From contig CAVUJV010000033.1 in assembly GCA_963741845.1 (NCBI GenBank), positions 186,001 to 250,000 on the forward strand: a stretch of DNA of 64,000 nt, read 5' to 3'. Source of the stretch: Roseiarcus sp963741845. Lineage in GTDB: Bacteria; Pseudomonadota; Alphaproteobacteria; Rhizobiales; Beijerinckiaceae. A program made the position numbers and the translations under genes. Below the pieces are notes generated by a model that was given only the letters and a program-made list of their open reading frames with translations, had not been told where the DNA came from and did not search any database. Of the stretch, positions 36,562-44,536 are shown one piece after another (position 1 is the stretch's first letter; the number at the start of each line of letters is the position of its first letter).

Positions 36562-36807
36562 CTAATCGGCGTTGCCCGCGTTCTGCCGCCGCTCGATCCT
36601 GTCGATCCGCTTCCAGACGTCGGTGATCGAGTCTTCCATCGCGTCCTGGGACTGGATCAGATCCTTGTGCGTCACGGCGAGCGTGCGAAGGGTCGCGAGC
36701 ACAAGGGTCAGCACTCTTTCGAGGCGCCAGACGACATAGGTGAGAACGATCCCAAAGAACACAATGGCTATGGTTTGAATTGCGTTGAGTAACGATTGGT
36801 CCCGCAT
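36562..36807 (-). CDS. small membrane protein with C-terminal coiled coil
   Basis: An 81-residue protein from ATG 36807 (an upstream ATG at 36837 would add 10 residues). One N-terminal membrane helix (TIAIVFFGIVLTYVVWRL) is followed by a charged heptad-like helix (THKDLIQSQDAMEDSITDVW, then RIDRIERRQ). The function is unknown. It lies downstream of the two micro-ORFs on the same strand, beyond a terminator-like hairpin, so it should have its own promoter. Confidence 0.55.
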   Translation of the reverse strand: MRDQSLLNAIQTIAIVFFGIVLTYVVWRLERVLTLVLATLRTLAVTHKDLIQSQDAMEDSITDVWKRIDRIERRQNAGNAD

Positions 36808-36854
36808 GCGGCGCCTTTGCTTCCCCAGAACATTCAATCAGGGCGCGCCTTTCA

Positions 36855-36887
36855 AAATAGAAAGGGCGGCCCTACAGAGACCGCCCT
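36855..36887 (-). terminator. intrinsic terminator after the micro-ORF pair
   Basis: On the minus strand AGGGCGG (36887-36881), an 11-base loop, then CCGCCCT (36869-36863), followed by TTCTATTTT. The stem is perfect and the run of T follows directly. It is placed 97 bases after the second micro-ORF. Confidence 0.65.
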
Positions 36888-36983
36888 GCAACATAGGCCG
36901 GGCCAGACGTTTGTTCCTTCCGATTCCGGCGCCCTCACGGAAAGTTGAGAGTCCGCGAGGGCAAGCCGCGACCGGAGATGGGC

Positions 36984-37082
36984 TCAGCCCTGGCCTTTCC
37001 CTCTTCTGTTCCGCCGCAAATGGGCGAGAAGGATCAGGCCGGCGAACATCGAGTTCAGGAGGCCGTGAGGCAACTCGATCAC
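36984..37082 (-). CDS. 32-residue micro-ORF B
   Basis: GTG 37082 to TGA 36984: VIELPHGLLNSMFAGLILLA then HLRRNRRGKGQG. It has one hydrophobic helix and a strongly basic tail. GGAGGG lies seven bases upstream of the start, and the start overlaps the stop of micro-ORF A, so both are probably read from one message. No known family. Confidence 0.5.
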   Translation of the reverse strand: MIELPHGLLNSMFAGLILLAHLRRNRRGKGQG

Positions 37083-37180
37083 AGCGAATCCCTCCGGGCG
37101 CGCGCCCGCCCCAGCGCGAGGAAGCCGAGCGTCGCGGCGACGCTGAGGGCGCAGTAGGTTTCGAGCAGGGGTGCGATCAT
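37079..37180 (-). CDS. 33-residue micro-ORF A
   Basis: ATG 37180 to TGA 37079: MIAPLLETYCALSVAATLGF then LALGRARARRDSL. It has one predicted membrane helix and a basic C-terminus (positive-inside). GAGG sits seven bases upstream. The next frame overlaps by four bases. A short perfect stem GTCCG-CCC-CGGAC at 37210-37222 lies upstream and is followed on the minus strand by a T run (37197-37202). Confidence 0.55.
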   Translation of the reverse strand: MIAPLLETYCALSVAATLGFLALGRARARRDSL

Positions 37181-37560
37181 CGGAATGCCTCGTCCAAAAA
37201 AGGGTTGCTGTCCGCCCCGGACGAAGCCTCGCAAAGAGAAACAGCCATCGGCTTAAGGGAACGCCTACAATTGGCTCGGCCGGCGCGCCCTCAGCGCAGA
37301 AGCCTCCGATCATCGTCGCCGATTTCGCGAGGCGAAAACACCGCGACAAGTCTGTTCATGAATTACGAAAAATTAAAATATTGGAACATTTTCTTCTGGT
37401 TTTCATGCCGATCGACTATGATGCCCGATCGCAGTCAAGTCAGAGGCCGTTCATGCGGACATACCCCCGCCATCACCGAAGCCGCCCTTCCGCCTATTGT
37501 CTCGAGGCCGGTCGGCCATTTTTCAGCCATTCTGAAGCCATCTTGCTGCCATCGACCGCG
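37181..37560. other. intergenic region upstream of the PII gene, left part
   Basis: No supported gene on either strand. It holds the small hairpin and T run upstream of the micro-ORFs and an AT-rich piece (37350-37420). Sigma-54 (GG-N10-GC) elements expected in front of a PII gene were looked for and not found. Confidence 0.4.
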
Positions 37561-37660
37561 CCGGCGCCGGAAGGAAATGTCAGCGCAACCCTTTGAAATG
37601 TCCAGATTCGCGGAAGGAAAGGGCAGCCATTTCGGCTGATTTTTCGCTGAAAATCGTCGC
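37561..37660 (+). repeat. dispersed repeat R, copy 2
   Basis: Begins CCGGCGCCGGAAGGAAATG, then GCGCAACCCTTTGAAATGTC, GATTCGCGGAAGG, and GATTTTTCGCTGAAAATCG. The same ordered blocks are at 15601 (inside a gene) and 44205 (reverse). Confidence 0.7.
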
Positions 37661-37932
37661 AAAATGCTTCGTTTCAGGCTGGAGACACCGCATTTGAGCG
37701 CGGAATCGTTCCAAAAGCGCGCCAAAACGCATGCGGCTCCCGCGACGCCTCCGATCCAATAAGTCCTGGCCTGGCGGCCTTTCGAGGATGGATGGAAGCG
37801 GGAGTATCCGCGTACGGTCCGAGGGCAATTTGTCGCGTGGCTTCGAAACCGCGCGTTCCGCGCTTCTTTCGCTTGCGCAGTCTGCCGCTCCGTCATACCG
37901 AGAGGGGCGGCGCCTCGCGAACCGGGTGTCTC
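37661..37932. other. intergenic region upstream of the PII gene, right part
   Basis: A GC-rich segment with no supported gene. It presumably carries the PII gene promoter, which could not be picked out with confidence. Confidence 0.35.
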
Positions 37933-38271
37933 ATGAAGCTGATCACGGCAATCATCAAGCCCTTCAAGCTGGAGGAGGTGCGCAGCGCCCTCGACCGGCT
38001 TGGCGTTCATGGAATGACGGTGGCGGAGGTGAACGGCTACGGGCGGCAGAAGGGCCGCACCGAGATCTATCGTGGCGCCGAATACGCCTCGGCCTATATG
38101 CCGAAGCTGCGCCTCGACGTCGCTGTCCCCGACGAGGTGCTCGACAGCGCGGTCGCCGCCATCGAAGCGTCAGCCAGGACGGGCCAGATCGGCGACGGCA
38201 AGATTTTCGTCTCCGAACTGTCGCGGGTCGTGCGCGTGCGGACGGGCGAGAGCGGCGACGACGCGCTTTGA
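37933..38271 (+). CDS. glnB: nitrogen regulatory PII protein
   Basis: A 112-residue trimeric signal protein, MKLITAIIKPFKLEEVRSAL at 37933. The T-loop GRQKGRTEIYRGAEYASAYM has the uridylylated tyrosine in RGAEY; the C-terminal part DGKIFVSELSRVVRVRTGE is standard. It senses 2-oxoglutarate and ATP/ADP and controls nitrogen enzymes such as glutamine synthetase adenylylation. There is no amtB or glnA neighbour, so GlnB and GlnK cannot be told apart; the symbol is a guess. Confidence 0.9.
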   Translation: MKLITAIIKPFKLEEVRSALDRLGVHGMTVAEVNGYGRQKGRTEIYRGAEYASAYMPKLRLDVAVPDEVLDSAVAAIEASARTGQIGDGKIFVSELSRVVRVRTGESGDDAL

Positions 38272-38316
38272 AGCCTCAACTGGCGCGGGGCGCGCTTCGC
38301 TGGCATAAGGTTTTCC

Positions 38317-39516
38317 ATGATTCGGGACGAGACCCGCCTGAAGCCCCTTGCGCGCGGCCCGTCCGGCGACGCCGACCCCGGTTTCGGCGTCTATGTCCAC
38401 TGGCCCTTCTGCCTGTCGAAGTGTCCTTACTGCGACTTCAACAGCCATGTGCGCGGCGCTCCGCCGGACGAGCAGCGCTATCTCGCCGCCTTCCGGGCCG
38501 AGATCCGCAACCGCGCCGCTTTCGCGCCTGGCCGCATCGTGCGGTCGATCTTCTTCGGCGGCGGCACGCCGTCGCTCATGAAGCCCGAGACGGTGCAGGG
38601 CGTCATCGACGCGATCGCGGCCAACTGGCGGCTCGCCCCGGACGCCGAGATCACGCTCGAGGCCAATCCAACGAGCGTCGAGGCGGAGCGTTTCCGCGGC
38701 TATCGCGGGGCCGGCGTCAACCGGCTCTCGATCGGCGTGCAGGCGCTCAACGACCCCGACCTCAAGGCGCTCGGCCGCCGCCATACGGTCGAGGAGGCGC
38801 TGGCGGCGGTCCGGCTCGCGGCCTCGGTCTTCCCCCGCTTCACCTTCGATCTGATCTACGGCCGTCCCGGCCAGAGCGAGGCGGACTGGCGCGCCGAACT
38901 CAAGCAAGGCCTCGACCTGGTCGGCGACCATGTGTCGCTCTATCAGTTGACCATCGAGCCGGACACGATCTTCGAGCGGCTGCGCGACGCCGGCAAGCTC
39001 CGGTTGCCGGACGAAGAGCTGAGCCTCGCGATGTTCTCGGCGACGCGCGAACTCACCGAAGCGCGCGGGCTGCCGGCCTACGAGGTCTCGAATCACGCCC
39101 GGCCGGGCTCGGAGAGCCGCCATAATCTGATTTACTGGCGTTACGGCGAATATGCCGGCGTTGGGCCGGGCGCGCACGGCCGGCTCGTCACCGCGAAGGG
39201 GCGCCACGCCCAGGAGACGGAGCGCCATCCGGAGATGTGGCTGACGCAGGTCGAGACGGAGGGCCATGGCCTCGTGGAGAACGAGCCGCTTTCGCGGGAA
39301 GAGCAGGGTGACGAGTTCCTGCTGATGGGCCTGAGGCTTCGGGAAGGGGTCGATCCGAAGCGCTTCGAGGCGATCGCGGGGCGGGAGCTCGACCGCGAGC
39401 GGGTCGAGAGCCTCGTCGAGGACGGCTTCATCGAGCGCGACGTCCGGGGGCGCATTCGCGTGACGCCGATGGGCGCGCCGCTGCTCGACACGGTGGTCGC
39501 GGACGTTGCCGCCTGA
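38317..39516 (+). CDS. hemW: HemW-like radical SAM heme chaperone
   Basis: A 399-residue radical SAM protein with the 4Fe-4S motif CLSKCPYC in FGVYVHWPFCLSKCPYCDFN. The motif FFGGGTPSLMKPETV and SIGVQALNDPDLKALGR are typical of HemW (once called oxygen-independent coproporphyrinogen III oxidase-like). HemW delivers haem and lacks the residues of true HemN. The C-terminal GVDPKRFEAIAGRELDRERV is a usual end. It lies 45 bp after the PII gene. Confidence 0.92.
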   Translation: MIRDETRLKPLARGPSGDADPGFGVYVHWPFCLSKCPYCDFNSHVRGAPPDEQRYLAAFRAEIRNRAAFAPGRIVRSIFFGGGTPSLMKPETVQGVIDAIAANWRLAPDAEITLEANPTSVEAERFRGYRGAGVNRLSIGVQALNDPDLKALGRRHTVEEALAAVRLAASVFPRFTFDLIYGRPGQSEADWRAELKQGLDLVGDHVSLYQLTIEPDTIFERLRDAGKLRLPDEELSLAMFSATRELTEARGLPAYEVSNHARPGSESRHNLIYWRYGEYAGVGPGAHGRLVTAKGRHAQETERHPEMWLTQVETEGHGLVENEPLSREEQGDEFLLMGLRLREGVDPKRFEAIAGRELDRERVESLVEDGFIERDVRGRIRVTPMGAPLLDTVVADVAA

Positions 39517-39590
39517 AGGCGAGGCTGGCGCGTGGTCACGAAGCCGTGACCACGATTTCGCCGCGGATCGGCGCCATGAGAGCGGCTGCG

Positions 39591-39924
39591 ATGTCCGACG
39601 CCGACGCCCATCACGACCATATTCATGTGCGCCGCCATGCGCGCAGGCGCGAGCGGCTGATCGACCGCCTGCCTTCGCGTTTCGCCGGCGCCATCCGCTG
39701 GCTCCTCAAGCCCGAATCGCGCTGGGCGCGGTTTCCCGCGGGGATTCTTTTCATCTTCGGCCGGATTTCTCGGCGCCCTGCCGGTTCTCGGTTTCTGGAT
39801 GCTGCCGCTCGGGATCTTCCTCCTCGCGGAGGATCTGCCCTCGGTGCGCCGCCGGGCCGAGCGGACGCTCGACTGGGTGGAAAAGCATCGCCCCCACTGG
39901 TTTTCCGAGCCCAGGAACGATTGA
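39591..39924 (+). CDS. small membrane protein, one frameshift
   Basis: Starts MSDADAHHDHIHVRRHARRR, a His/Arg-rich N-terminus. Then FAGAIRWLLKPESRWARFPA, a first helix FPAGILFIFG and after one extra base near 39763 a second helix FLGALPVLGFWMLPLGIFLL, followed by AEDLPSVRRRAERTLDWVEK and HRPHWFSEPRND. TGA is at 39922. The corrected length is about 110 residues. Similar small proteins with the MLPLGLLLLAED motif are widespread and unnamed. Confidence 0.65.
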
Positions 39925-40030
39925 CTTCGCCCAGATTCTGACCCATTTCTATACATCCGCAGGGCGCGCGTTCTGATCGGGTCGGTGTGGCGCGTGCTGG
40001 CGGAGGTCGAAACAACAACAGGAGATAGCC

Positions 40031-40570
40031 ATTCGTCGTCCCATGAAGGCAACCGCGGCGCCGGAGAAAGGCGGGCCGCGCGTCAATCGCGATATCCGCG
40101 CAGTTCAGGTCCAGCTTATTGACGCCGAAGGTCACAATCGCGGCGTCGTAAACCTTTCCGAGGCTCAGACCCTCGCCGAAGAGGCCGCGCTCGACCTCGT
40201 CGAGATCGTCCCCAATGCGACGCCCCCCGTCTGCAAGATCCTCGACTTCGGGAAATACCGGTTCCTTGAACAGAAGAAGTCGGCCGAGGCGCGCAAGCGT
40301 CAGAAGGTGGTCGAGATCAAGGAGATCAAGCTCCGTCCCGGCATCGACGACCACGACTATGAGGTGAAGATGCGTTCGGTCATGCGCTTCTTCGAGGAGG
40401 GCGACAAGGTCAAGGTGACGCTGAGGTTCCGAGGCCGCGAAATGGCCCACCAGGACATCGGCTTCAGGCTCCTCCAGCGGGTGAAAGCGGAGACGGCTCC
40501 GATCGCCAAGGTCGAGTCCGAGCCCTCGATGGAAGGACGGCAGATGACGATGGTGCTCGCGCCGAAATAA
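40031..40570 (+). CDS. infC: translation initiation factor IF-3, AUU start
   Basis: IF-3 keeps the 30S subunit free and proofreads start codons. The body is NRDIRAVQVQLIDAEGHNRG, then ALDLVEIVPNATPPVCKILD, FGKYRFLEQKKSAEARKRQK and the C-terminal domain VKVTLRFRGREMAHQDIGF. An ATG stands at 40043, but the Shine-Dalgarno GGAG is 18 bases from it and six from ATT 40031 (ATT CGT CGT CCC ATG). An AUU start is known for infC in several bacteria and supports self-control, since IF-3 rejects it. The protein then starts IRRPMKAT. Confidence 0.93.
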   Translation: MRRPMKATAAPEKGGPRVNRDIRAVQVQLIDAEGHNRGVVNLSEAQTLAEEAALDLVEIVPNATPPVCKILDFGKYRFLEQKKSAEARKRQKVVEIKEIKLRPGIDDHDYEVKMRSVMRFFEEGDKVKVTLRFRGREMAHQDIGFRLLQRVKAETAPIAKVESEPSMEGRQMTMVLAPK

Positions 40571-40786
40571 CGGCGCGAGGGCGACTCCGGCGCCGCGCAG
40601 GCGACGTCGCGTTGGTCGCCGGCGTAACGATCTTTTGAACCCAGGCGCCGCAGTCCGACCCGGTCGCGAATTGACAAGCGTCGGGCCGGGCAACGATAAG
40701 CACGTCTTATACCTTCGCTTGAGGCCGCTTCGGCGGCCATGATTTTTGGGCGCGCGCTTCAGGACTGCCGCCCGGAGACGATAGCC

Positions 40787-42013
40787 GTGAGCACAGCGCC
40801 GACCTATGCCGATTCCGTCGCGGAGAAGCGACGGGCAGCGGAAGCGACTTCGGTCGGCGTCATCGTCGCCCTCAGCGCCTCCCACATGCTCAACGACGTG
40901 ATGCAGTCGCTGGCGCCGGCGCTCTATCCGGTGTTCCACGAGAAGTTCGCGCTCACCTTCTTCCAGATCGGCCTCATCACTTTCGTCTTTCAGTTGACGG
41001 CCTCGTTTCTTCAGCCGCTCATCGGCATGACGCTCGACAAGCGGCCCATGAACGGGATCCTGCCGGTCGGGATGGCCTTCACGCTCGTCGGCCTTGCGTT
41101 GCTGGCCTTCGCCAATTCCTACCTGCTGATCCTCTCGTCCGTGGCGGTCGTGGGCATCGGCAGCGCTGTGTTCCATCCCGAGGCGTCGCGCGTCGCGCGT
41201 GCGGCGTCAGGGGGGCGGCATGGCTTTGCCCAGAGCCTGTTCCAGGTCGGCGGGAATTTCGGCCAGTCATTGGGGCCGCTGCTGGCGGCTTTCATTGTCG
41301 TGCCGCTCGGCCAGCACTCCGTCGCGGCCTTCACGCTGCTTGCGCTCGCCGCCATCGTTCTGCTGACCGGCGTCAGCCGCTGGTACGCGGCGCATCGCGC
41401 CCAGCGCCGCAAGGCGGCTGCCGCGGCGGGGCCGACGCATCCGCGCGCCGTCGTCGTTCGCACGCTCTTCGTGCTGATCGTGATGCTGTTCTCGAAGGTG
41501 GTTTATCTCGCGAGTATCAACAGCTACTATACGTTCTATCTGATGCAGACCTTCGGCGTCTCGATCCAGAGCGCGCAGGTGATGTTGTTTGTGTTCCTGG
41601 CGTCGGTGGCGGCCGGGACGTTGCTCGGCGGCCCGCTGGTCGACCGCTTCGGCGCCAGGTTCGTGATCTGGGGCTCGATTCTCGGCGTTCTGCCTTTCAC
41701 GCTGCTACTGCCGCATCTGGGGCTGACGGGGACGATCATCAATTCGGTGGCGATCGGCCTTGTCCTGTCGTCGGCCTTTTCGGCGATGGTGGTCTATGCG
41801 CAGGAACTGACGCCCGGCAATGTCGGGGCGGTGGCGGGCCTCTTCTTCGGGCTGAGTTTCGGCCTCGGCGGCGTCGGCGCGGCGCTGCTCGGGATGCTCG
41901 CCGACAAGACGAGCCTTACCTTCGTCTATCACATCTGCGCCTTCCTTCCGGCGATCGGCCTGCTCGGCGGCTTCCTGCCCAACCCGCGGCCAGCGGAGGG
42001 GCAGGCGGCCTGA
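40787..42013 (+). CDS. MFS transporter, fosmidomycin-resistance (Fsr) type
   Basis: Twelve-helix major facilitator of about 408 residues. VGVIVALSASHMLNDVMQSL and APALYPVFHEKFALTFFQIG match Fsr-type proteins, which export fosmidomycin and related phosphonates. Other motifs are GMTLDKRPMNGILPVGMAFT and HPEASRVARAASGGRHG. GTG 40787 (CGGAG ten bases upstream) is preferred; ATG 40739 is an alternative with a less likely leader. The natural substrate is unknown. Confidence 0.85.
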   Translation: MSTAPTYADSVAEKRRAAEATSVGVIVALSASHMLNDVMQSLAPALYPVFHEKFALTFFQIGLITFVFQLTASFLQPLIGMTLDKRPMNGILPVGMAFTLVGLALLAFANSYLLILSSVAVVGIGSAVFHPEASRVARAASGGRHGFAQSLFQVGGNFGQSLGPLLAAFIVVPLGQHSVAAFTLLALAAIVLLTGVSRWYAAHRAQRRKAAAAAGPTHPRAVVVRTLFVLIVMLFSKVVYLASINSYYTFYLMQTFGVSIQSAQVMLFVFLASVAAGTLLGGPLVDRFGARFVIWGSILGVLPFTLLLPHLGLTGTIINSVAIGLVLSSAFSAMVVYAQELTPGNVGAVAGLFFGLSFGLGGVGAALLGMLADKTSLTFVYHICAFLPAIGLLGGFLPNPRPAEGQAA

Positions 42014-42084
42014 CGGACCAGCCTCCGCCTTCGAATTCATGGTCTGCGGCACAATCGTGGACTGCGGCGATTTTCGACGAAAGT

Positions 42085-44007
42085 TCACGCGGGCGAGCGC
42101 CCGGCCTCGTAGGATGCAACCAGTTCCCCGAGCTCAGTCAGCAAATCGGGCAGATATTGCTCGTATCGACGCCAGCGATCCACCGAACTGCGATAAATCG
42201 GGCGCCGCACCTGTGATGCGCTTGCTGTCCGAACCAGCCTTCTGCTGTCGGCATAGGCGAGGCAGCTCGCGTCCCATGGCAGATCGATGAAAGCGATCAA
42301 CCTGCGGGCCTCAGCTTCGAAGTCGCTCACGATATCTTCGTACCGCACATGCAGTATGCGGTCGGCTGGCACGATTGACGCCCAATGCTGCATAATCTCG
42401 TCGTAGCATCGGTAAGCCTTGCCCAGATCGCGCAGATCATAGCTATAGGGAATCTCCGGTCCGAAATAGAGCTTGAACTGAGAGAGGCAAGTATCGACCG
42501 GATGTCTGCGGCAATGAATGAAACGAGCATTGGGCAGTATGGCGGCGAGTAGACCGAGCCACATGTAATTGCCTGGGGTCTTGTCGGTGATGCGTTTGGA
42601 TGGCGAGGTTGCGAGCCGCTCGATTCCGCGGACGAAAGCTTGGCCTCGCTCGTAAAGGTTGGTCGCGGCGTCGGCCGCGATACCTTGAGGATCGTCCTTC
42701 ATCGTTTGGATGAAGGCGTTCCCGACTGCGATCCCGTTCAAGACTGCGTCAGCCAGTTTCAATTCGCCCGCGCCAAAGGCATCCGGGTGCGACGAGACAA
42801 TCTGCTCGACGAGCGTCGTGCCGGAACGCGGCATTCCGACAATGAACACCGGCGCGTCGCTGGCGAAACCCTGATCCACCGCGAAGTCGAACCAAGTTAC
42901 GCTTGCTTGCTCCCTCAGCGTTTTCACAAGACGCTTCATCAAGTCGTCGGCCCAGGGAACGAGGCGCTTCTGCATTTGGCCGGCGCGCTTATAGAGTGCG
43001 AACGCGGTCGCGAGCTCCCCGACATCGTCATAGGCCTTGGCCGAGGCATAACAGACCTCGACCTGAGATGTCGGCTTCATTCGATGCATGTTCGCCTGGA
43101 GCAGATTGACTGTCTTAAAAATGGGATCGCCGTAGGCATGATGGTGATCGTAGCCGGCGAGCCTGACAGCGGTTGCATTGAAAGGATCGATGTCGATAGC
43201 CTTGCGCAGACTGCGCTTGCTGGCTTCGGTCATCCCGGCAAGTCGTTGAAGTTTGCCGAGCTCGAACCAGGCGGTTGCGCTCGTCGGCGAAAGGGCGGTT
43301 GCGTGCACGAGGCGCGACAGGGCCTGTTCGGTTTCATTGAGCGCCGCGAATGCCTGCCCGACGACGAGCGAAGTCGACCAGTTGGCTTGGCTGCTCTCAT
43401 CCAGCGAAAGCAGCGTCTCTATCGCATCGCCCGGCTTCTGCATCCGCTCGATCAGCAATCGTCCCAAGGCTATCATCAAAGCGTCCCGATGACCCTTGTC
43501 CTTGAGGCGAGCGAATATCTGCTCCGCCGCGAGGGCGTATTTGCCGGTTGACTCGAGACAGGCCATCCATTTCAGAAATAGGATGTCGGAGTCCGGATGA
43601 CTCTTTGACGCCGTTTCTCCTATCGATTCGGCGTCAGCGAACCTTTCCTCGTCCAATGACAAATCTAGCAGGCGAACCTGGAGCCGTTCAGGTAGGCGCC
43701 CGCTGTCGAACGCTTTCTTGAGGGCCGCGCGCTCCAATTTTGAGTGACCGATCCGCTGAGCGGCGCGCGCCATTTGCATGAACTGCCCGGCCTCCACATT
43801 GGGTAAGCCGACGCCGAAAGCTATGGCCTCGATTGCGGGAGATCGATCGCCGTTTGCTATCATGAAGGATATGCACTCTTGCAACAGAGCTGTGTGAGTG
43901 TCTTGCCACGCTCCAACATGCCGTAGCTGGCGAAACGCCGCGCGCACGCGACCGCTGGCGATGGCCGAACGAATTGATGTTTCGTCGGTAGAGGCCAGCG
44001 AAGGCAT
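42085..44007 (-). CDS. TPR-containing sulfotransferase
   Basis: A 640-residue protein from ATG 44007 (upstream starts are possible). Residues 1-330 form helical TPR-like repeats (ALSRLVHATALSPTSATAWF, LGKLQRLAGMTEASKRSLRK). The sulfotransferase domain starts at VFIVGMPRSGTTLVEQIVSS, the PAPS 5'-phosphosulfate loop, and continues with ARFIHCRRHPVDTCLSQF, the 3'-phosphate motif. YRSSVDRWRRYEQYL is the usual end. It is a cytoplasmic enzyme; the acceptor is unknown. Codon use has somewhat more A and T than the neighbours, and it is flanked by repeat R copy 3, so transfer is possible. Confidence 0.85.
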   Translation of the reverse strand: MPSLASTDETSIRSAIASGRVRAAFRQLRHVGAWQDTHTALLQECISFMIANGDRSPAIEAIAFGVGLPNVEAGQFMQMARAAQRIGHSKLERAALKKAFDSGRLPERLQVRLLDLSLDEERFADAESIGETASKSHPDSDILFLKWMACLESTGKYALAAEQIFARLKDKGHRDALMIALGRLLIERMQKPGDAIETLLSLDESSQANWSTSLVVGQAFAALNETEQALSRLVHATALSPTSATAWFELGKLQRLAGMTEASKRSLRKAIDIDPFNATAVRLAGYDHHHAYGDPIFKTVNLLQANMHRMKPTSQVEVCYASAKAYDDVGELATAFALYKRAGQMQKRLVPWADDLMKRLVKTLREQASVTWFDFAVDQGFASDAPVFIVGMPRSGTTLVEQIVSSHPDAFGAGELKLADAVLNGIAVGNAFIQTMKDDPQGIAADAATNLYERGQAFVRGIERLATSPSKRITDKTPGNYMWLGLLAAILPNARFIHCRRHPVDTCLSQFKLYFGPEIPYSYDLRDLGKAYRCYDEIMQHWASIVPADRILHVRYEDIVSDFEAEARRLIAFIDLPWDASCLAYADSRRLVRTASASQVRRPIYRSSVDRWRRYEQYLPDLLTELGELVASYEAGRSPA

Positions 44008-44536
44008 GTCCTGTTCGTTTCTCACTGCGCCAGCACCCCCGACTTCTACCCGCAGCACGATTGACTCGTTAAATCCGCCATCGAGCCCCGAAGCCCTCCG
44101 CTCCCTTCCACCCGCTGCGAAGCGGTCGTCAAAATCGCGCAAGAAACGACGCGGTTCGCTACGAAAACGGGCGATCTGGCATCAATTTTCTTCTGTTTTC
44201 GTGCGAAAACCAGCGAAAAAACAGCGGAAAATCGCGCCAAATCCTTCCGCGAATCCGGACTTTTCAAAGGGTTGTGCTGGCTTTTCCTTCCGGCATCGGC
44301 TCCTTTGCGGCGAAAATGCGCCAAGTCACGGTCTTTATAGACAAATGAGACGCGTCGAATAGCCGGCAATAGTCATGAAATCAGGGCCAACGCGACAGCG
44401 ATATTTTGATTTGTCAAAAATACACATAGCGCAAATTCTGATAAATGTAAATACGGTGCTTCGAGCCCCTCGATCCTAAGCGGGCTCCAAAAGGACGCGC
44501 TGCCTTTCGCGCGCCGAACGATTTCGCCGCCCCGCC
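44008..44536. other. intergenic region between TPR-sulfotransferase and M23 peptidase
   Basis: Holds repeat R copy 3 and an AT-rich stretch (44400-44460, ATATTTTGATTTGTCAAAAAT). No gene is supported. The promoter of the sulfotransferase gene should be on its minus strand. Confidence 0.4.
44205..44300 (-). repeat. dispersed repeat R, copy 3 (reverse)
   Basis: Reverse complement reads GATGCCGGAAGGAAAAGC, then GCACAACCCTTTGAAAAGTC, CGGATTCGCGGAAGGAT, GCGCGATTTTCCGCTG, TTTTTTCGCTGG. It is closest to copy 2, with the tail also shared with copy 1 (TTTTCCGCTG). Confidence 0.7.
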
